Assembly (NCBI GenBank): GCA_030654175.1
Contig: JAURXZ010000008.1
Span: 482,293-546,292 of the forward strand
Length of the DNA stretch: 64,000 nucleotides
Reading direction: 5' to 3'
Source: Bacteroidia bacterium
GTDB taxonomy: Bacteria > Bacteroidota > Bacteroidia > 2-12-FULL-35-15
The notes beneath the pieces are model-generated. The model was not told the DNA's origin and did no database searches. It saw only the letters and a program-made list of their open reading frames with translations. Numbering within the stretch: the stretch's first letter is position 1; every line of letters starts with the position of its first letter. Below, piece after piece: positions 15,732 to 23,871 of this stretch. A program made the translations under genes and the position numbers.

Positions 15732-16046
15732 CGGAAGTGACTAATTTTTTTTCAAAAACCATGAAAATGTCCAAGAAGTTAAACTAACTATTGAGAAATA
15801 CCAATAGCGATAAGGTTTACATAAAAACATAAAAGAGAACAATAGAAACCCCTTAAAGAACACAGCTGAAGCCTGTCTCCGGTGTGAACATAATTGATTT
15901 CTGACACCACTTCCTTGAAATCCAGTATCTGGTAAATCATTCAAAAACACTCATTAACTAAATATTTAGTAAAATAACTATGTAAATAGTTGTATAACTA
16001 AAATATTAGTTATACCTTTACATTGTAATTGAAATCAAAAAATTTT
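15732..16046. other. Spacer between smpB and the BlaI gene
   Basis: 315 bp. The right part carries the operator array at 15957-16010 and a near-consensus -7 box (TACCTTTA, 16013-16020). The left part (15732-15950) contains only an unsupported short minus-strand reading frame and no recognisable element. Confidence 0.55.
15957..16010. promoter_or_regulatory. Three phased operators ACTA-N6-TAGT upstream of the BlaI/M56 operon
   Basis: Three dyads with the same pattern ACTA-N6-TAGT begin at 15957, 15977 and 15997, exactly 20 bp apart. The first is a perfect 14-bp palindrome; the third extends to 9-bp arms (15993-16014). The array abuts the -7-like box TACCTTTA at 16013. BlaI/MecI repressors bind dyads as dimers, often in tandem, so this is the likely autoregulatory operator of the next gene. 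Confidence 0.75.
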
Positions 16047-16415
16047 ATGAAAGAATTAACAAAAGCGGAAGAACAGGTAATGCAAGCGCTTTGGAAAATT
16101 GAAAAAGGATTTATTAAAGATATTATCGCTGAATTTCCAAAACCTCTTCCTGCTTACACCACTGTTTCAACTATTGTAAGAATACTGGAAGAAAAAAAAT
16201 TCATCGATCATAAAGCGTATGGTAAAACGCATGAATATTTCCCTCTCGTATCTAAAAAAGAATATAGAAGTTTTGCTTTTAAAAATATTTTCAAAAATTA
16301 TTTCAGTGGATCAACAGAGAATTTAATGTCCTACTTTGTTAAGGAAAACGATATTGATATAAAAGACCTTAATGAGATTTTAAAAACCATAAATAAAAAG
16401 AAATCAAATGAATAA
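16047..16415 (+). CDS. BlaI/MecI/CopY-family repressor
   Basis: About 122 residues from ATG 16047; a TTG 18 bp upstream is less likely. It has the winged-helix core of the family: LTKAEEQVMQALWKIEKGFI, then PLPAYTTVSTIVRILEEKKF as the recognition part, and a C-terminal dimerisation region. BlaI-type repressors are released when the partner M56 protease is activated. Its end overlaps the M56 gene by 8 bp, the classical regulator-sensor pairing. In Bacteroidota such pairs are widespread and usually not tied to beta-lactamase, none of which is seen here. Confidence 0.92.
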   Translation: MKELTKAEEQVMQALWKIEKGFIKDIIAEFPKPLPAYTTVSTIVRILEEKKFIDHKAYGKTHEYFPLVSKKEYRSFAFKNIFKNYFSGSTENLMSYFVKENDIDIKDLNEILKTINKKKSNE

Positions 16416-17634
16416 TCATTTTCTGGTTTATCTGCTTGAAGCAAGCATTTGCCAACTTTTTTTCTATTTTGTTTATATACTTTTTCTGAAAAAGGAAACT
16501 TATTTCAATTTAAACAGGACATACCTGCTTTGTTCTGTTCTTTTATCATTGCTCATTCCATCAATACAAATAAAACATGAAGCAATACAGCCATATATTT
16601 CTGTTCCACTGCAAACAATTGTTGAACCCATACAAACTGTTACAAATATGGTAGAAGATAAAATTGAAAGTCGCATTGATGTTCTTTTCATCTTATGGAT
16701 TATATATATAGTTATTGCTGCATTTGTTTTAGCAAAATTCATATATCAATTTTTTCGCTTGATGCTTTTTATCCGAAAAGGAGAAATATCTGTACTGAAC
16801 AGACATTATTTAATATGTACAAATGGTCAATATCCTACTTCTTCATTCTTCGGATATATTTTATGGGACAATACAGTTAGCTTATCTGATAAAGAAATTG
16901 AACAGATCATTAAACATGAAATGGCCCACATTAACCAATTTCACACGCTTGATAATTTATTGATGGAATTGCTGGGGATACTATTTTGGTTCAATCCTTT
17001 TGTTTATTTATATAATAAAAAGCTAAAAGAAGTGCATGAGCACATTGCAGATAATGAAGTGTTAAACAATAAGGAATTTACAAGTCATGATTACGAAGTG
17101 CTTATCAATAAACAGATTTTAAACAACATTGGATTTCAGTTAAGTAATAATTTTAATATGTCTAACCTAAAAAACAGAATCGCCATGATAACAAAATCAA
17201 GATCTGGGAAAATAGCAAGGCTAAAGCTAACAATTGCTATTCCCGCAGCAGCATTAATGATGCTTTCTTTTTCTTATGCGAAGGAAGGTGGTCCTAATCC
17301 TAAATCATCTGAAAACATTCATGCTATAATTGCAGGCAATGACTTTCAAGTCGAAAAAATGTCAAAAGGTGAATTACTGGCCTCAGGGGAACTTCAAACG
17401 GACAATAGAAAATATGTTTTAAAAAGTTTTCGTATGACAACCAAATTAAATGGTTTAGTTATGGTAGAAGATGCTACTAGTGGAGTCTTTACTCAACAAA
17501 TGAGGTCTATGATAAAAAAGGTAAAATCGGGTGGTACCATTGTGTTCAAAGAAATACAAGCTCAGGTATTTGATGATAATGACAAAAATGGTGCAATAGT
17601 AACATTAGCCGGATTTACCATAACGATCAAATAA
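16408..17634 (+). CDS. M56 (BlaR1-like) membrane metalloprotease
   Basis: A 408-residue protein with N-terminal membrane helices (about 5-27, 38-52, 92-115), a cytoplasmic zinc-protease loop with HEMAH at 170-174 and a distal EHIAD near 211-215, then another helix at about 272-290. A roughly 115-residue extracytoplasmic C-terminus follows, with no penicillin-binding sensor and no TonB box. Its pattern (FQVEKMSKGELLASG, then SGGTIVFKEIQA) resembles the C-terminal domain of GldM-type proteins; this is my reading, not a certain match. It presumably cleaves the upstream repressor on receiving a signal. It overlaps the BlaI gene by 8 bp. Confidence 0.87.
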   Translation: MNNHFLVYLLEASICQLFFYFVYILFLKKETYFNLNRTYLLCSVLLSLLIPSIQIKHEAIQPYISVPLQTIVEPIQTVTNMVEDKIESRIDVLFILWIIYIVIAAFVLAKFIYQFFRLMLFIRKGEISVLNRHYLICTNGQYPTSSFFGYILWDNTVSLSDKEIEQIIKHEMAHINQFHTLDNLLMELLGILFWFNPFVYLYNKKLKEVHEHIADNEVLNNKEFTSHDYEVLINKQILNNIGFQLSNNFNMSNLKNRIAMITKSRSGKIARLKLTIAIPAAALMMLSFSYAKEGGPNPKSSENIHAIIAGNDFQVEKMSKGELLASGELQTDNRKYVLKSFRMTTKLNGLVMVEDATSGVFTQQMRSMIKKVKSGGTIVFKEIQAQVFDDNDKNGAIVTLAGFTITIK

Positions 17635-17653
17635 ATTATTTCTTCCCAATATC

Positions 17654-17687
17654 AAAGGCGGTCTCTGGTTCGGGATCGCCTTTTATT
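17654..17687 (+). terminator. Terminator of the BlaI/M56 operon
   Basis: AAAGGCG and CGCCTTT arms (17654-17660, 17677-17683) with partly paired interior, followed by TTATTTTA. It is 20 bp after the M56 stop. Confidence 0.75.
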
Positions 17688-17729
17688 TTATAATTTCAAA
17701 CTTGAAAAAGAACTATCCAATTAATTTCA

Positions 17730-17737
17730 TATTTTTG
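17730..17737 (+). promoter_or_regulatory. -7 box of the acyl-CoA dehydrogenase gene
   Basis: TATTTTTG matches TAnnTTTG, 21 bp before the ATG. A TTG at 17702-17704 is 25 bp upstream, slightly too far for the usual spacing. Confidence 0.55.
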
Positions 17738-17758
17738 CAACCTAAATAAAAAACAAAT

Positions 17759-18898
17759 ATGGATTTTAGCATCAACGAAAACCAGCAAATGATTGCTGAT
17801 ATGATTAAGAAATTTGGTAAGGATCATATTAGTCCTAAAATGATGGAATGGGACGAGTCTCAGGAATTTCCGGTAGAAGTATTTAAAAAGTTAGGTGAAC
17901 TTGGATTGATGGGGGTACTTGTACCAACAGAATATGGTGGTTCAGGCTTTTCGTATACCGAGTATGTGACTGCAATTGTTGAACTGAGTAAAATTTGTGG
18001 TTCCATCGGACTTTCAATGGCAGCGCATAACTCATTATGTACAGGTCATATTTTAGCATTTGGTAACGAAGAACAAAAAAAGAAATACCTCCCTAAATTA
18101 GCTACAGCAGAATGGATAGGAGCATGGGGCTTAACAGAAACCGGTACCGGATCCGATTCAGGTGGCATGGCTTCAAACGCTAAAAAAGATGGAGACCATT
18201 ATATAATCAATGGTTCGAAAAATTTTATTACACATGCTATTTCTGGAAATGTAGCTGTTGTAATAGTTCGTACCGGTGAAAAAGGCGATAATAAAGCAAT
18301 GTCAGCCTTTATTATCGAAAAAGGAACTCCTGGTTTAAAATCAGGAAAAAAAGAAAATAAATTAGGGATGCGTGCCTCAGAAACAGCTGAACTTATTTTT
18401 GATAATTGCCGTGTACATAAAGATCAGATGTTAGGTAAAGAAGGCGAAGGCTTTATGCAAGCAATGAAAGTACTTGATGGAGGGCGTATTTCTATTGCCT
18501 CGTTGGCTGTGGGTATTGCAAAAGGTGCTTTGGAAGCATCCATAAAATATTCTAAAGAGCGTGAACAGTTTGGGAAACCGATCTCTCATTTTCAGGGAAT
18601 ATCCTTTAAATTGGCAAGTATGGCAACAGAAATTGAAGCCGCTGAACTATTAACATTCTCTGCTGCGGATAGAAAAAACCAGGGATTAAAAATGACCAAA
18701 GAAGGCGCTTATGCGAAGTATTATGCCTCTGAAGTATGCGTAAGAGCTGCAACAGAAGCAGTACAGATTTTTGGTGGATACGGTTATACTAAAGATTACC
18801 CTGCCGAAAAATATTTCCGTGACTCCAAGCTTTGCACCATTGGTGAAGGTACATCTGAAATTCAAAAAATAGTAATTGCAAGAGAGATTTTGAAATAA
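17759..18898 (+). CDS. Acyl-CoA dehydrogenase (short/branched-chain type)
   Basis: A 379-residue flavoprotein of full family length with N-terminal helical, central beta and C-terminal helical domains. FAD-contact motifs are visible (LTETGTGSDSGG near 129, AVQIFGGYGYTKDYPAEKYFRD near 339). The catalytic Glu sits in GEGTSEIQ near the C-terminus, the position used by short- and branched-chain dehydrogenases. It oxidises acyl-CoA to enoyl-CoA, passing electrons to ETF. It stands alone between a terminator and a long repeat, so it is probably monocistronic. Chain-length preference cannot be read from sequence. Confidence 0.93.
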   Translation: MDFSINENQQMIADMIKKFGKDHISPKMMEWDESQEFPVEVFKKLGELGLMGVLVPTEYGGSGFSYTEYVTAIVELSKICGSIGLSMAAHNSLCTGHILAFGNEEQKKKYLPKLATAEWIGAWGLTETGTGSDSGGMASNAKKDGDHYIINGSKNFITHAISGNVAVVIVRTGEKGDNKAMSAFIIEKGTPGLKSGKKENKLGMRASETAELIFDNCRVHKDQMLGKEGEGFMQAMKVLDGGRISIASLAVGIAKGALEASIKYSKEREQFGKPISHFQGISFKLASMATEIEAAELLTFSAADRKNQGLKMTKEGAYAKYYASEVCVRAATEAVQIFGGYGYTKDYPAEKYFRDSKLCTIGEGTSEIQKIVIAREILK

Positions 18899-18944
18899 AT
18901 GTTAAATAATTGCCTTGTGCTACCATTTATCAGTATTGGTTTTT

Positions 18945-19033
18945 ACCACTAAGGCACTTAGAACACTGAGATACACTAAGTTTTAAATTTACAAAAAATC
19001 ATTTTTTCTTAGTGTTCTTAGTGCCTTAGTGGT
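18945..19033. repeat. Inverted repeat with 23-bp arms, CACTAAGGCACT family
   Basis: Arms at 18945-18967 and 19011-19033 (ACCACTAAGGCACT and so on) differ at one position and are separated by 43 bp. The spacer contains a further partial copy (ACACTAAG). It lies between the acyl-CoA dehydrogenase and rpsU genes. Fragments that look related occur at about 3530 and 57070. Confidence 0.8.
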
Positions 19034-19109
19034 GAACTTTTATTTTTTGTTAAGATTTTGCCTTTTCAGCTTTTTTTAATATTTATTTTTTTAATTATCA
19101 TAATATTCT

Positions 19110-19117
19110 TACATTTG
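19110..19117 (+). promoter_or_regulatory. -7 box of rpsU
   Basis: TACATTTG matches TAnnTTTG, 66 bp before the rpsU ATG. No TTG is found at the usual upstream spacing. Confidence 0.55.
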
Positions 19118-19183
19118 CATCCCCAGTTTGAAAGAACTGACAAAAATTAAAATCAAAAATTCAACAAATCTAAAAATAACAAC

Positions 19184-19381
19184 ATGCTAATTGTACCAAT
19201 TAAAGAAGGTGAAGCAATCGAAAAAGCACTAAAGAAATTCAAAAAGAAATTTGAAAAAACAGGTGTTGTAAAAGAATTACGTGAACGTTCAAAATTCACT
19301 AAGCCATCTATTGTATACCGCGAAGGAAAGAAAAAAGCGATTTACAAAGAACAAATGCAAAGAAACGAAGAAGAACAATAG
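19184..19381 (+). CDS. rpsU: 30S ribosomal protein bS21
   Basis: A 65-residue, strongly basic protein starting MLIVPIKEGEAIEKALKKFK, the Bacteroidota form of S21, which lies near the anti-Shine-Dalgarno end of 16S rRNA. Length is as expected. It opens the conserved block rpsU-xer-hpf-tRNAs-tuf. A large stem-loop follows at 19406. Confidence 0.97.
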   Translation: MLIVPIKEGEAIEKALKKFKKKFEKTGVVKELRERSKFTKPSIVYREGKKKAIYKEQMQRNEEEQ

Positions 19382-19405
19382 TTCTCTTTTCAATACTATA
19401 TCTCG

Positions 19406-19483
19406 AAAGAGGAAAAATTTATTTTATTGCTGCATAACTTTAATAAGGTTATGTACGTTAAAGAATATAAATTTTTCCTCTTT
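19406..19483. terminator. Large stem-loop between rpsU and the recombinase gene
   Basis: Perfect 17-bp arms (19406-19422 and 19467-19483, AAAGAGGAAAAATTTAT and complement) enclose a second hairpin built from CATAAC and GTTATG. A short T-rich stretch follows on the plus strand. It probably ends or attenuates rpsU transcription. Confidence 0.65.
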
Positions 19484-19536
19484 CTTATTTATGTAACATT
19501 GTAGTATATAACAATATCCTTTATACATAAACTTTC

Positions 19537-20421
19537 ATGGATATAGATGCATGCAAGGGTGGATTTCTGGAATTCATCCAATATGAGAAACGAGCTTCCA
19601 AACATACATTAGTAGCCTATTCTAATGATATAAAACAGTTTGTTACCTACCTAAGCACCACTTACGAAATAACCAAAATAGCAGAAGTAAATCATACCAT
19701 TATCCGCTCCTGGATCGTTAGTTTAATGGAGCAAAAAATATCTCCCCGCTCGGTAAACCGCAAAATCACTACACTTAAAACTTTCTATAAATTTTTATTG
19801 CGACAAAGCATAGTAACTGAAAATCCAATGTTGAAGATCCTTTCACCAAAAACATCCAAACGATTACCCGTTTTTATAGAAAAAGAAAAAATGGATACCC
19901 TCCTTGATGATACTGTTTTTGGTGACGATTTTGAGGGACAGCGTAATAAATTAATAATCGAGCTCTTTTATGCTACCGGTATTCGATTATCCGAACTTAT
20001 TAATCTCAAACAATCCAATGTGGACCTGTATCTATGCCAGATAAAAGTACTCGGAAAGCGTAATAAAGAACGCATCATTCCATTTAATACTATTTTGAAA
20101 GATCAAATTCAACAATACATAACAGCTAAAGCTGATTTGAATGATGAATTTTTGTTTATCAATAAAAATGGCAAGCAATTGTATGAAAAATTTGTCTACC
20201 GGATAGTAAACGCCTACCTTTCACAAATAACCACTGTAAATAAAAAAAGTCCGCATGTGTTGCGCCATACATTTGCCACACACATGCTTAATAACGGAGC
20301 GGATTTAAACGCGATCAAAGAATTGTTGGGCCACGCCAACCTTTCCGCAACACAGGTTTACACGCATAATACAGTTGAAAAACTGAAAAACATACACAAA
20401 CAAGCACATCCGAAAGGGTAG
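19537..20421 (+). CDS. xerC: XerC/XerD-type tyrosine recombinase
   Basis: A 294-residue protein with the N-terminal SAM-like domain (about 5-85) and the catalytic domain (about 105-290). Catalytic residues are visible: Arg in ATGIRLSEL, Lys in LGKRNKERIIP, HxxR in HVLRHTFATHML, His in LLGHANL and the Tyr nucleophile in TQVYTHNT. Length and motifs fit a chromosome-dimer resolvase rather than an integrase. In Bacteroidota it normally sits between rpsU and hpf; here an unrelated gene intervenes downstream. Whether it is the functional XerC or XerD cannot be told. Confidence 0.9.
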   Translation: MDIDACKGGFLEFIQYEKRASKHTLVAYSNDIKQFVTYLSTTYEITKIAEVNHTIIRSWIVSLMEQKISPRSVNRKITTLKTFYKFLLRQSIVTENPMLKILSPKTSKRLPVFIEKEKMDTLLDDTVFGDDFEGQRNKLIIELFYATGIRLSELINLKQSNVDLYLCQIKVLGKRNKERIIPFNTILKDQIQQYITAKADLNDEFLFINKNGKQLYEKFVYRIVNAYLSQITTVNKKSPHVLRHTFATHMLNNGADLNAIKELLGHANLSATQVYTHNTVEKLKNIHKQAHPKG

Positions 20422-20524
20422 GGTGGTGGCAATTTTTAAAATCAATTAATAAAAAAAAATCAACCACTTAGATGGTGTTTCTTACCGCTTAATAGTTTTC
20501 ATTATAAACAGGATTTTTGTTTTT

Positions 20525-20532
20525 TATTTTTG
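20525..20532 (+). promoter_or_regulatory. -7 box of the LRR-protein gene
   Basis: TATTTTTG matches TAnnTTTG, 21 bp before ATG 20554. The TTG in this box is also the first base triplet of a longer possible reading frame, which is therefore rejected as a start. Confidence 0.5.
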
Positions 20533-20553
20533 AACAAATATAAAATTACCGCC

Positions 20554-22875
20554 ATGAAAACAAAAATTACTCTTATTTGCCTTCTGATAGCAATGAACTT
20601 TGCTTCAAAAGCCCAAAATTATGTAACTATACCGGATACTAATTTTGTTGCGTATCTTCAAACTAATTTCCCTACTTGTATGAATGGTAACCTTATGGAT
20701 ACTACTTGCGCTGCTATTCAAAATAATACATCTGTTAGTGTTAATGGCATGAATATTTCTGATTTAACAGGTATTCAATATTTTACTTCACTCACAATTT
20801 TATATTGCAATACCAATCAGTTGACAAGTCTTCCTCCCTTGCCAGATTCGCTTCAAGCTTTTTATTGTGGCTCCAATCAATTATCTAGCCTACCAGCTTT
20901 ACCAAGTTCACTCATTTATTTACATTGTGCATATAGCCAGTTAACGAGCCTTCCTTCTTTACCAAGTTCGCTTCAATATTTAAATTGCTCTGGCAATCAA
21001 TTAACGAATCTTCCTGCTTTATCAAACATGCTTGCTGAATTGGAATGCTCTTCCAATCAATTAACAAGCCTCCCCACTCTCCCTGCTTCGCTTTTTAATT
21101 TATTTTGCCCAAACAATCAGCTAACAAGCCTTCCTTCCTTGCCAAATTCTGTTTCGTATTTAAATTGCAGTGGTAATCAGTTAACAAGTCTACCTTCTTT
21201 GCCTAACTCCCTTACTAAATTATATTGCTCCTCCAATCAGTTAACAACTCTTCCAACTTTACCAAGTGCCCTAACATCACTAGTTTGTAATAATAATAAT
21301 ATTTCTTGTTTCCCTAAATTTCCAAGTACTCTAATAGATACCAATTTTTTTTCTATCACATCAAACCCGTTTACTTGTCTCCCTAATTACGTTCCTGTAA
21401 TGAATTCGGGCACCTTGGCTTATCCTTTATGTGTCACTGGGGATTCTTTAAATAATACTTTAGGTTGCCCAAGCGCACTTGGCATTGTAGGTTATACCTA
21501 TAAAGATAATAATACAAATTGTATAAGAGGCCCAAGTGATTTAATCTTAGCAAACATTCCTATAATTCTATACGACAATATCAACAGCCTCTTGAGCCAA
21601 GCCTATTCACTCGAAAATGGCATTTACAATTTCTCTGCTTCTGTGGCAACATACTTAGCAAAAATAGATACAGCAGGAATGCCTTTCACCGTACAATGCG
21701 CTTATCCCGGCATTGATTCAACTGTAACTCTTACAAATGGCAATCCATTAGCAACCGATATAAATTTTGCTATTACGTGTAAACTTGGTTTTGACGTTGG
21801 AGTTCAGTCTGTTTTTCAAAGTGGTTCGGTATTTCCGGGGCAGCAACATGAGCTGAGTGTTGTTGCAGGTGATATGAGCCAATGGTATAATTTGAATTGT
21901 GCAAATGGCATTAGCGGTCAGGTACAAATTACAGTAACTGGTCCCGTAACATATACAGGTATTGCATTGGGTGCGCTTACTCCAACTATAACAGGTAATG
22001 TTTTTACCTATACCATTGCTGATTTTGGCACAATCAACAATGCACAGGATTTCGGATTATTATTTACCACCGATACTACCGCACAAGCAGGAGATCAGAT
22101 TTGTGTAAATGTAACCGTTACACCTATTAATGGCGATAATAATATTTCAAACAATAACTATCAATTTTGTTATCAGGTAATCAATTCCTATGATCCCAAT
22201 TTAAAAGAAGTATATCCTGTAAATGTTTTACCCGGCTACCAGGATTGGTTCACCTACACCATTCACTTTCAAAACACAGGAACTGCGCCTGCTTTCAACA
22301 TTCGTTTGGTGGATACATTAAGTAATAATTTGGATATGGAAACTTTTCAGATAATAAATTACAGCCATCATAATACCATTTCCATACAAAATAAAATACT
22401 TACTGTCCGGTTCCCGAATATAATGTTACCCGATAGCACCAGTAATTTGGAAAGTTCTAAAGGTTTTGTGCAATACCGCGTTAAACCAAAGCCTAGTTTA
22501 CCTTTAGGCACACAAATACAAAACACCGCCTATATTTATTTTGATTACAATCCGCCAATTGTTACAAATACAACAATAAATGAATACACACAAACAGCTT
22601 CAATAAAGGAAATTCAAACGAATGCTTCCATAAGCGTATACCCAAATCCTGGCAATGGTAAGTTTAAAATACAAATTGATAATGGACATGACAATTATCA
22701 ACTATCAATTTATAATATACTTGGTGAAAAAATTTATACCTCACCCCTTACTCCCCTCTCCAATTGGAGAGGGGCTGGGGGTGAGGTAGATCTAAGCCAG
22801 CAACCAAATGGTATTTATATCGTAAGAGTAAATGGCTCTAAACAATCACTTAATTATCGGATAATTAAACAGTAA
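20554..22875 (+). CDS. Secreted leucine-rich-repeat protein with T9SS type A sorting domain
   Basis: About 773 residues from ATG 20554. A signal peptide (about 1-21, ASKAQ) is followed by eight exact-length 20-residue LRR units (NQLTSLPsLPxSLxxLxCS), similar in spacing to IpaH/YopM-type repeats. A carboxypeptidase-like segment comes next (GYTYKDNNTNC), then a conserved-repeat domain (DUF11/DUF7619-like, starting YDPNLKEVYPVN) and a T9SS type A domain (YPNPGNGKF to the end). The sorting domain contains a 48-bp in-frame palindromic insert at 22739-22786. The gene interrupts the rpsU-xer-hpf synteny, suggesting later arrival. It is probably a surface adhesin or binding protein. Confidence 0.85.
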   Translation: MKTKITLICLLIAMNFASKAQNYVTIPDTNFVAYLQTNFPTCMNGNLMDTTCAAIQNNTSVSVNGMNISDLTGIQYFTSLTILYCNTNQLTSLPPLPDSLQAFYCGSNQLSSLPALPSSLIYLHCAYSQLTSLPSLPSSLQYLNCSGNQLTNLPALSNMLAELECSSNQLTSLPTLPASLFNLFCPNNQLTSLPSLPNSVSYLNCSGNQLTSLPSLPNSLTKLYCSSNQLTTLPTLPSALTSLVCNNNNISCFPKFPSTLIDTNFFSITSNPFTCLPNYVPVMNSGTLAYPLCVTGDSLNNTLGCPSALGIVGYTYKDNNTNCIRGPSDLILANIPIILYDNINSLLSQAYSLENGIYNFSASVATYLAKIDTAGMPFTVQCAYPGIDSTVTLTNGNPLATDINFAITCKLGFDVGVQSVFQSGSVFPGQQHELSVVAGDMSQWYNLNCANGISGQVQITVTGPVTYTGIALGALTPTITGNVFTYTIADFGTINNAQDFGLLFTTDTTAQAGDQICVNVTVTPINGDNNISNNNYQFCYQVINSYDPNLKEVYPVNVLPGYQDWFTYTIHFQNTGTAPAFNIRLVDTLSNNLDMETFQIINYSHHNTISIQNKILTVRFPNIMLPDSTSNLESSKGFVQYRVKPKPSLPLGTQIQNTAYIYFDYNPPIVTNTTINEYTQTASIKEIQTNASISVYPNPGNGKFKIQIDNGHDNYQLSIYNILGEKIYTSPLTPLSNWRGAGGEVDLSQQPNGIYIVRVNGSKQSLNYRIIKQ
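20815..21294 (+). repeat. Eight tandem 60-bp LRR units
   Basis: Eight in-frame units of exactly 60 bp, each starting at an Asn-Gln or Ser-Gln codon pair and ending after a conserved Cys. A ninth, diverged unit follows. The constant length and similar codons point to expansion by unequal recombination. Confidence 0.9.
22739..22786. repeat. Palindromic repeat element inserted in frame in a coding sequence
   Basis: A 48-bp near-palindrome (CCTCACCCCT to its complement around AATT) related to the intergenic element at 551-594. It encodes SPLTPLSNWRGAGGE between KIYT and VDLSQQPNGIY of the T9SS domain. Other sorting domains in the window lack any such segment there. Confidence 0.85.
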
Positions 22876-23458
22876 AAGCGTTGGCGATTTTTTCTCTCTC
22901 CTTTTGACAGAATCTATTTGGAAAAGCGCCTGAGGAGGAAAGGATACGGAGCAGCGTTGGACTGTGTGCTAGCCCGATTATCCTTTCTTGATTTTTTGTT
23001 TCTGGCGCCTGTCCTGAGCTTGCCGAAGGGTATCAAGACAAAAGAAAAACACACAGTTTTTTCAAAAAAGCCAAATCCATGAGTTACTAAGTAATTTATA
23101 AATGTATTGATAATGCTGCGTTAGGGATTGCAGCGTAAATCCTTGCCTGCCGCCATTAGGCGGTAGGTAAGATTGAAGCCCTTCGGCTTCGCTCAGGATA
23201 AACTCCAAGCCCGCCCCTTTCTCTTTAGAAAGGGAAACGCCCCAATAATTCTGCGTTGACCAATAAATCGAACTCAGGATCATAAATTATAACACACAGT
23301 TTTTACAATAAAAAGGAAAAAAATCACAGTTTTTTATAATTTCAACGAAATGTTCAAGGGTTTACAAAAATTTATTTGTACATTCGCAGTAACATATTAC
23401 TTCGCTCTGAAGAACTCAAAAAATGCTTAGTTAACAATTTAATATAGGAGAACTAATT
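22876..23458. repeat. 583-bp repeat-rich spacer
   Basis: This spacer separates the LRR gene from hpf and holds several palindromic pieces. CCTGAGCTTGCCGAAGGG (23011-23030) has an inverted relative CCCTTCGGCTTCGCTCAGG (23179-23199). A hairpin with 13-bp arms CTTGCCTGCCGCC lies at 23142-23171, and GCTGC/GCAGC arms at 23114-23134. No credible gene was found. It looks like a landing site for several dispersed repeat families. Confidence 0.7.
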
Positions 23459-23758
23459 ATGACAATTAAAATTCAATCAGTGCATTTTGATGCAGACAAA
23501 AAACTTGTAGAATTTATACAAGAACGTATTGATAAACTAACACATTATTATGATGGTATCATAAGCAGTGATGTTACGCTTCGCCTTGATAAATCAAGTA
23601 CTGTAGATAATAAAGTAGCTGAAATAAAAGTGCATATTGCAGGTAATGATCTTTTCGCAAAAAAAAATTGCAAGAGTTTTGAAGAAGCAGTAGATACAAC
23701 TATTGATGCATTAAAAATTCAGGTGAAAAAACATAAAGAGAAAATTCAAGGAATTTAA
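23459..23758 (+). CDS. hpf: Ribosome hibernation-promoting factor, short form
   Basis: A 99-residue HPF/RaiA-like protein (IQSVHFDADKKLVEFIQERI at the N-terminus, then a beta-alpha-beta-beta-beta-alpha layout). It binds the 30S decoding region to inactivate ribosomes in slow growth. It is the short form, without the long C-terminal dimerisation domain. Good ribosome-binding sequence (GGAG) 9 bp before the ATG. TACATTCG at 23379-23386 is a poor -7 match. It belongs to the conserved rpsU-xer-hpf-tuf block. Confidence 0.92.
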   Translation: MTIKIQSVHFDADKKLVEFIQERIDKLTHYYDGIISSDVTLRLDKSSTVDNKVAEIKVHIAGNDLFAKKNCKSFEEAVDTTIDALKIQVKKHKEKIQGI

Positions 23759-23787
23759 ACCATTTTATTCAAATTTTTGGCTAAATT

Positions 23788-23820
23788 TGCCCCGGTTTTA
23801 AAGATCGGGGCATTTTTTTT
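23788..23820 (+). terminator. Terminator after hpf
   Basis: TGCCCCG and CGGGGCA arms (23788-23794, 23806-23812) followed by eight T residues; 29 bp after the hpf stop. Confidence 0.92.
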
Positions 23821-23841
23821 TGAAAAAAAAGTAAAAAAACA

Positions 23842-23871
23842 TTGTTACTCTGTAATTAATTCTTACTTTTG
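23842..23871 (+). promoter_or_regulatory. Promoter of the tRNA-tuf operon
   Basis: TTG at 23842-23844, 19 bp spacer, then TACTTTTG at 23864-23871, an ideal Bacteroidota -33/-7 pair. It lies right after the hpf terminator and about 100 bp before the first tRNA. Confidence 0.8.

Noticed and set aside
15741..15950. 69-codon minus-strand ORF between smpB and the BlaI gene
   Set aside because: No recognisable domain, signal or ribosome-binding site, and low-complexity composition; treated as chance.
16029..17634. Beta-lactam resistance module
   Set aside because: The BlaI/M56 pair lacks a penicillin-binding sensor domain and no beta-lactamase is nearby, so a resistance role is not supported.
19537..20421. 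Integrase of a mobile element
   Set aside because: The tyrosine recombinase has XerC/D length and the conserved rpsU-xer-hpf position; no attachment-site repeats or phage genes were seen.
20530..20553. Upstream TTG start for the LRR protein
   Set aside because: The TTG begins inside the TATTTTTG promoter box; ATG 20554 gives a proper signal peptide.
23062..23283. Small minus-strand ORF of 73 codons
   Set aside because: It is a translation of palindromic repeats (peptides such as ILSEAEG and YLPPNGGRQG), without a promoter or ribosome-binding site.
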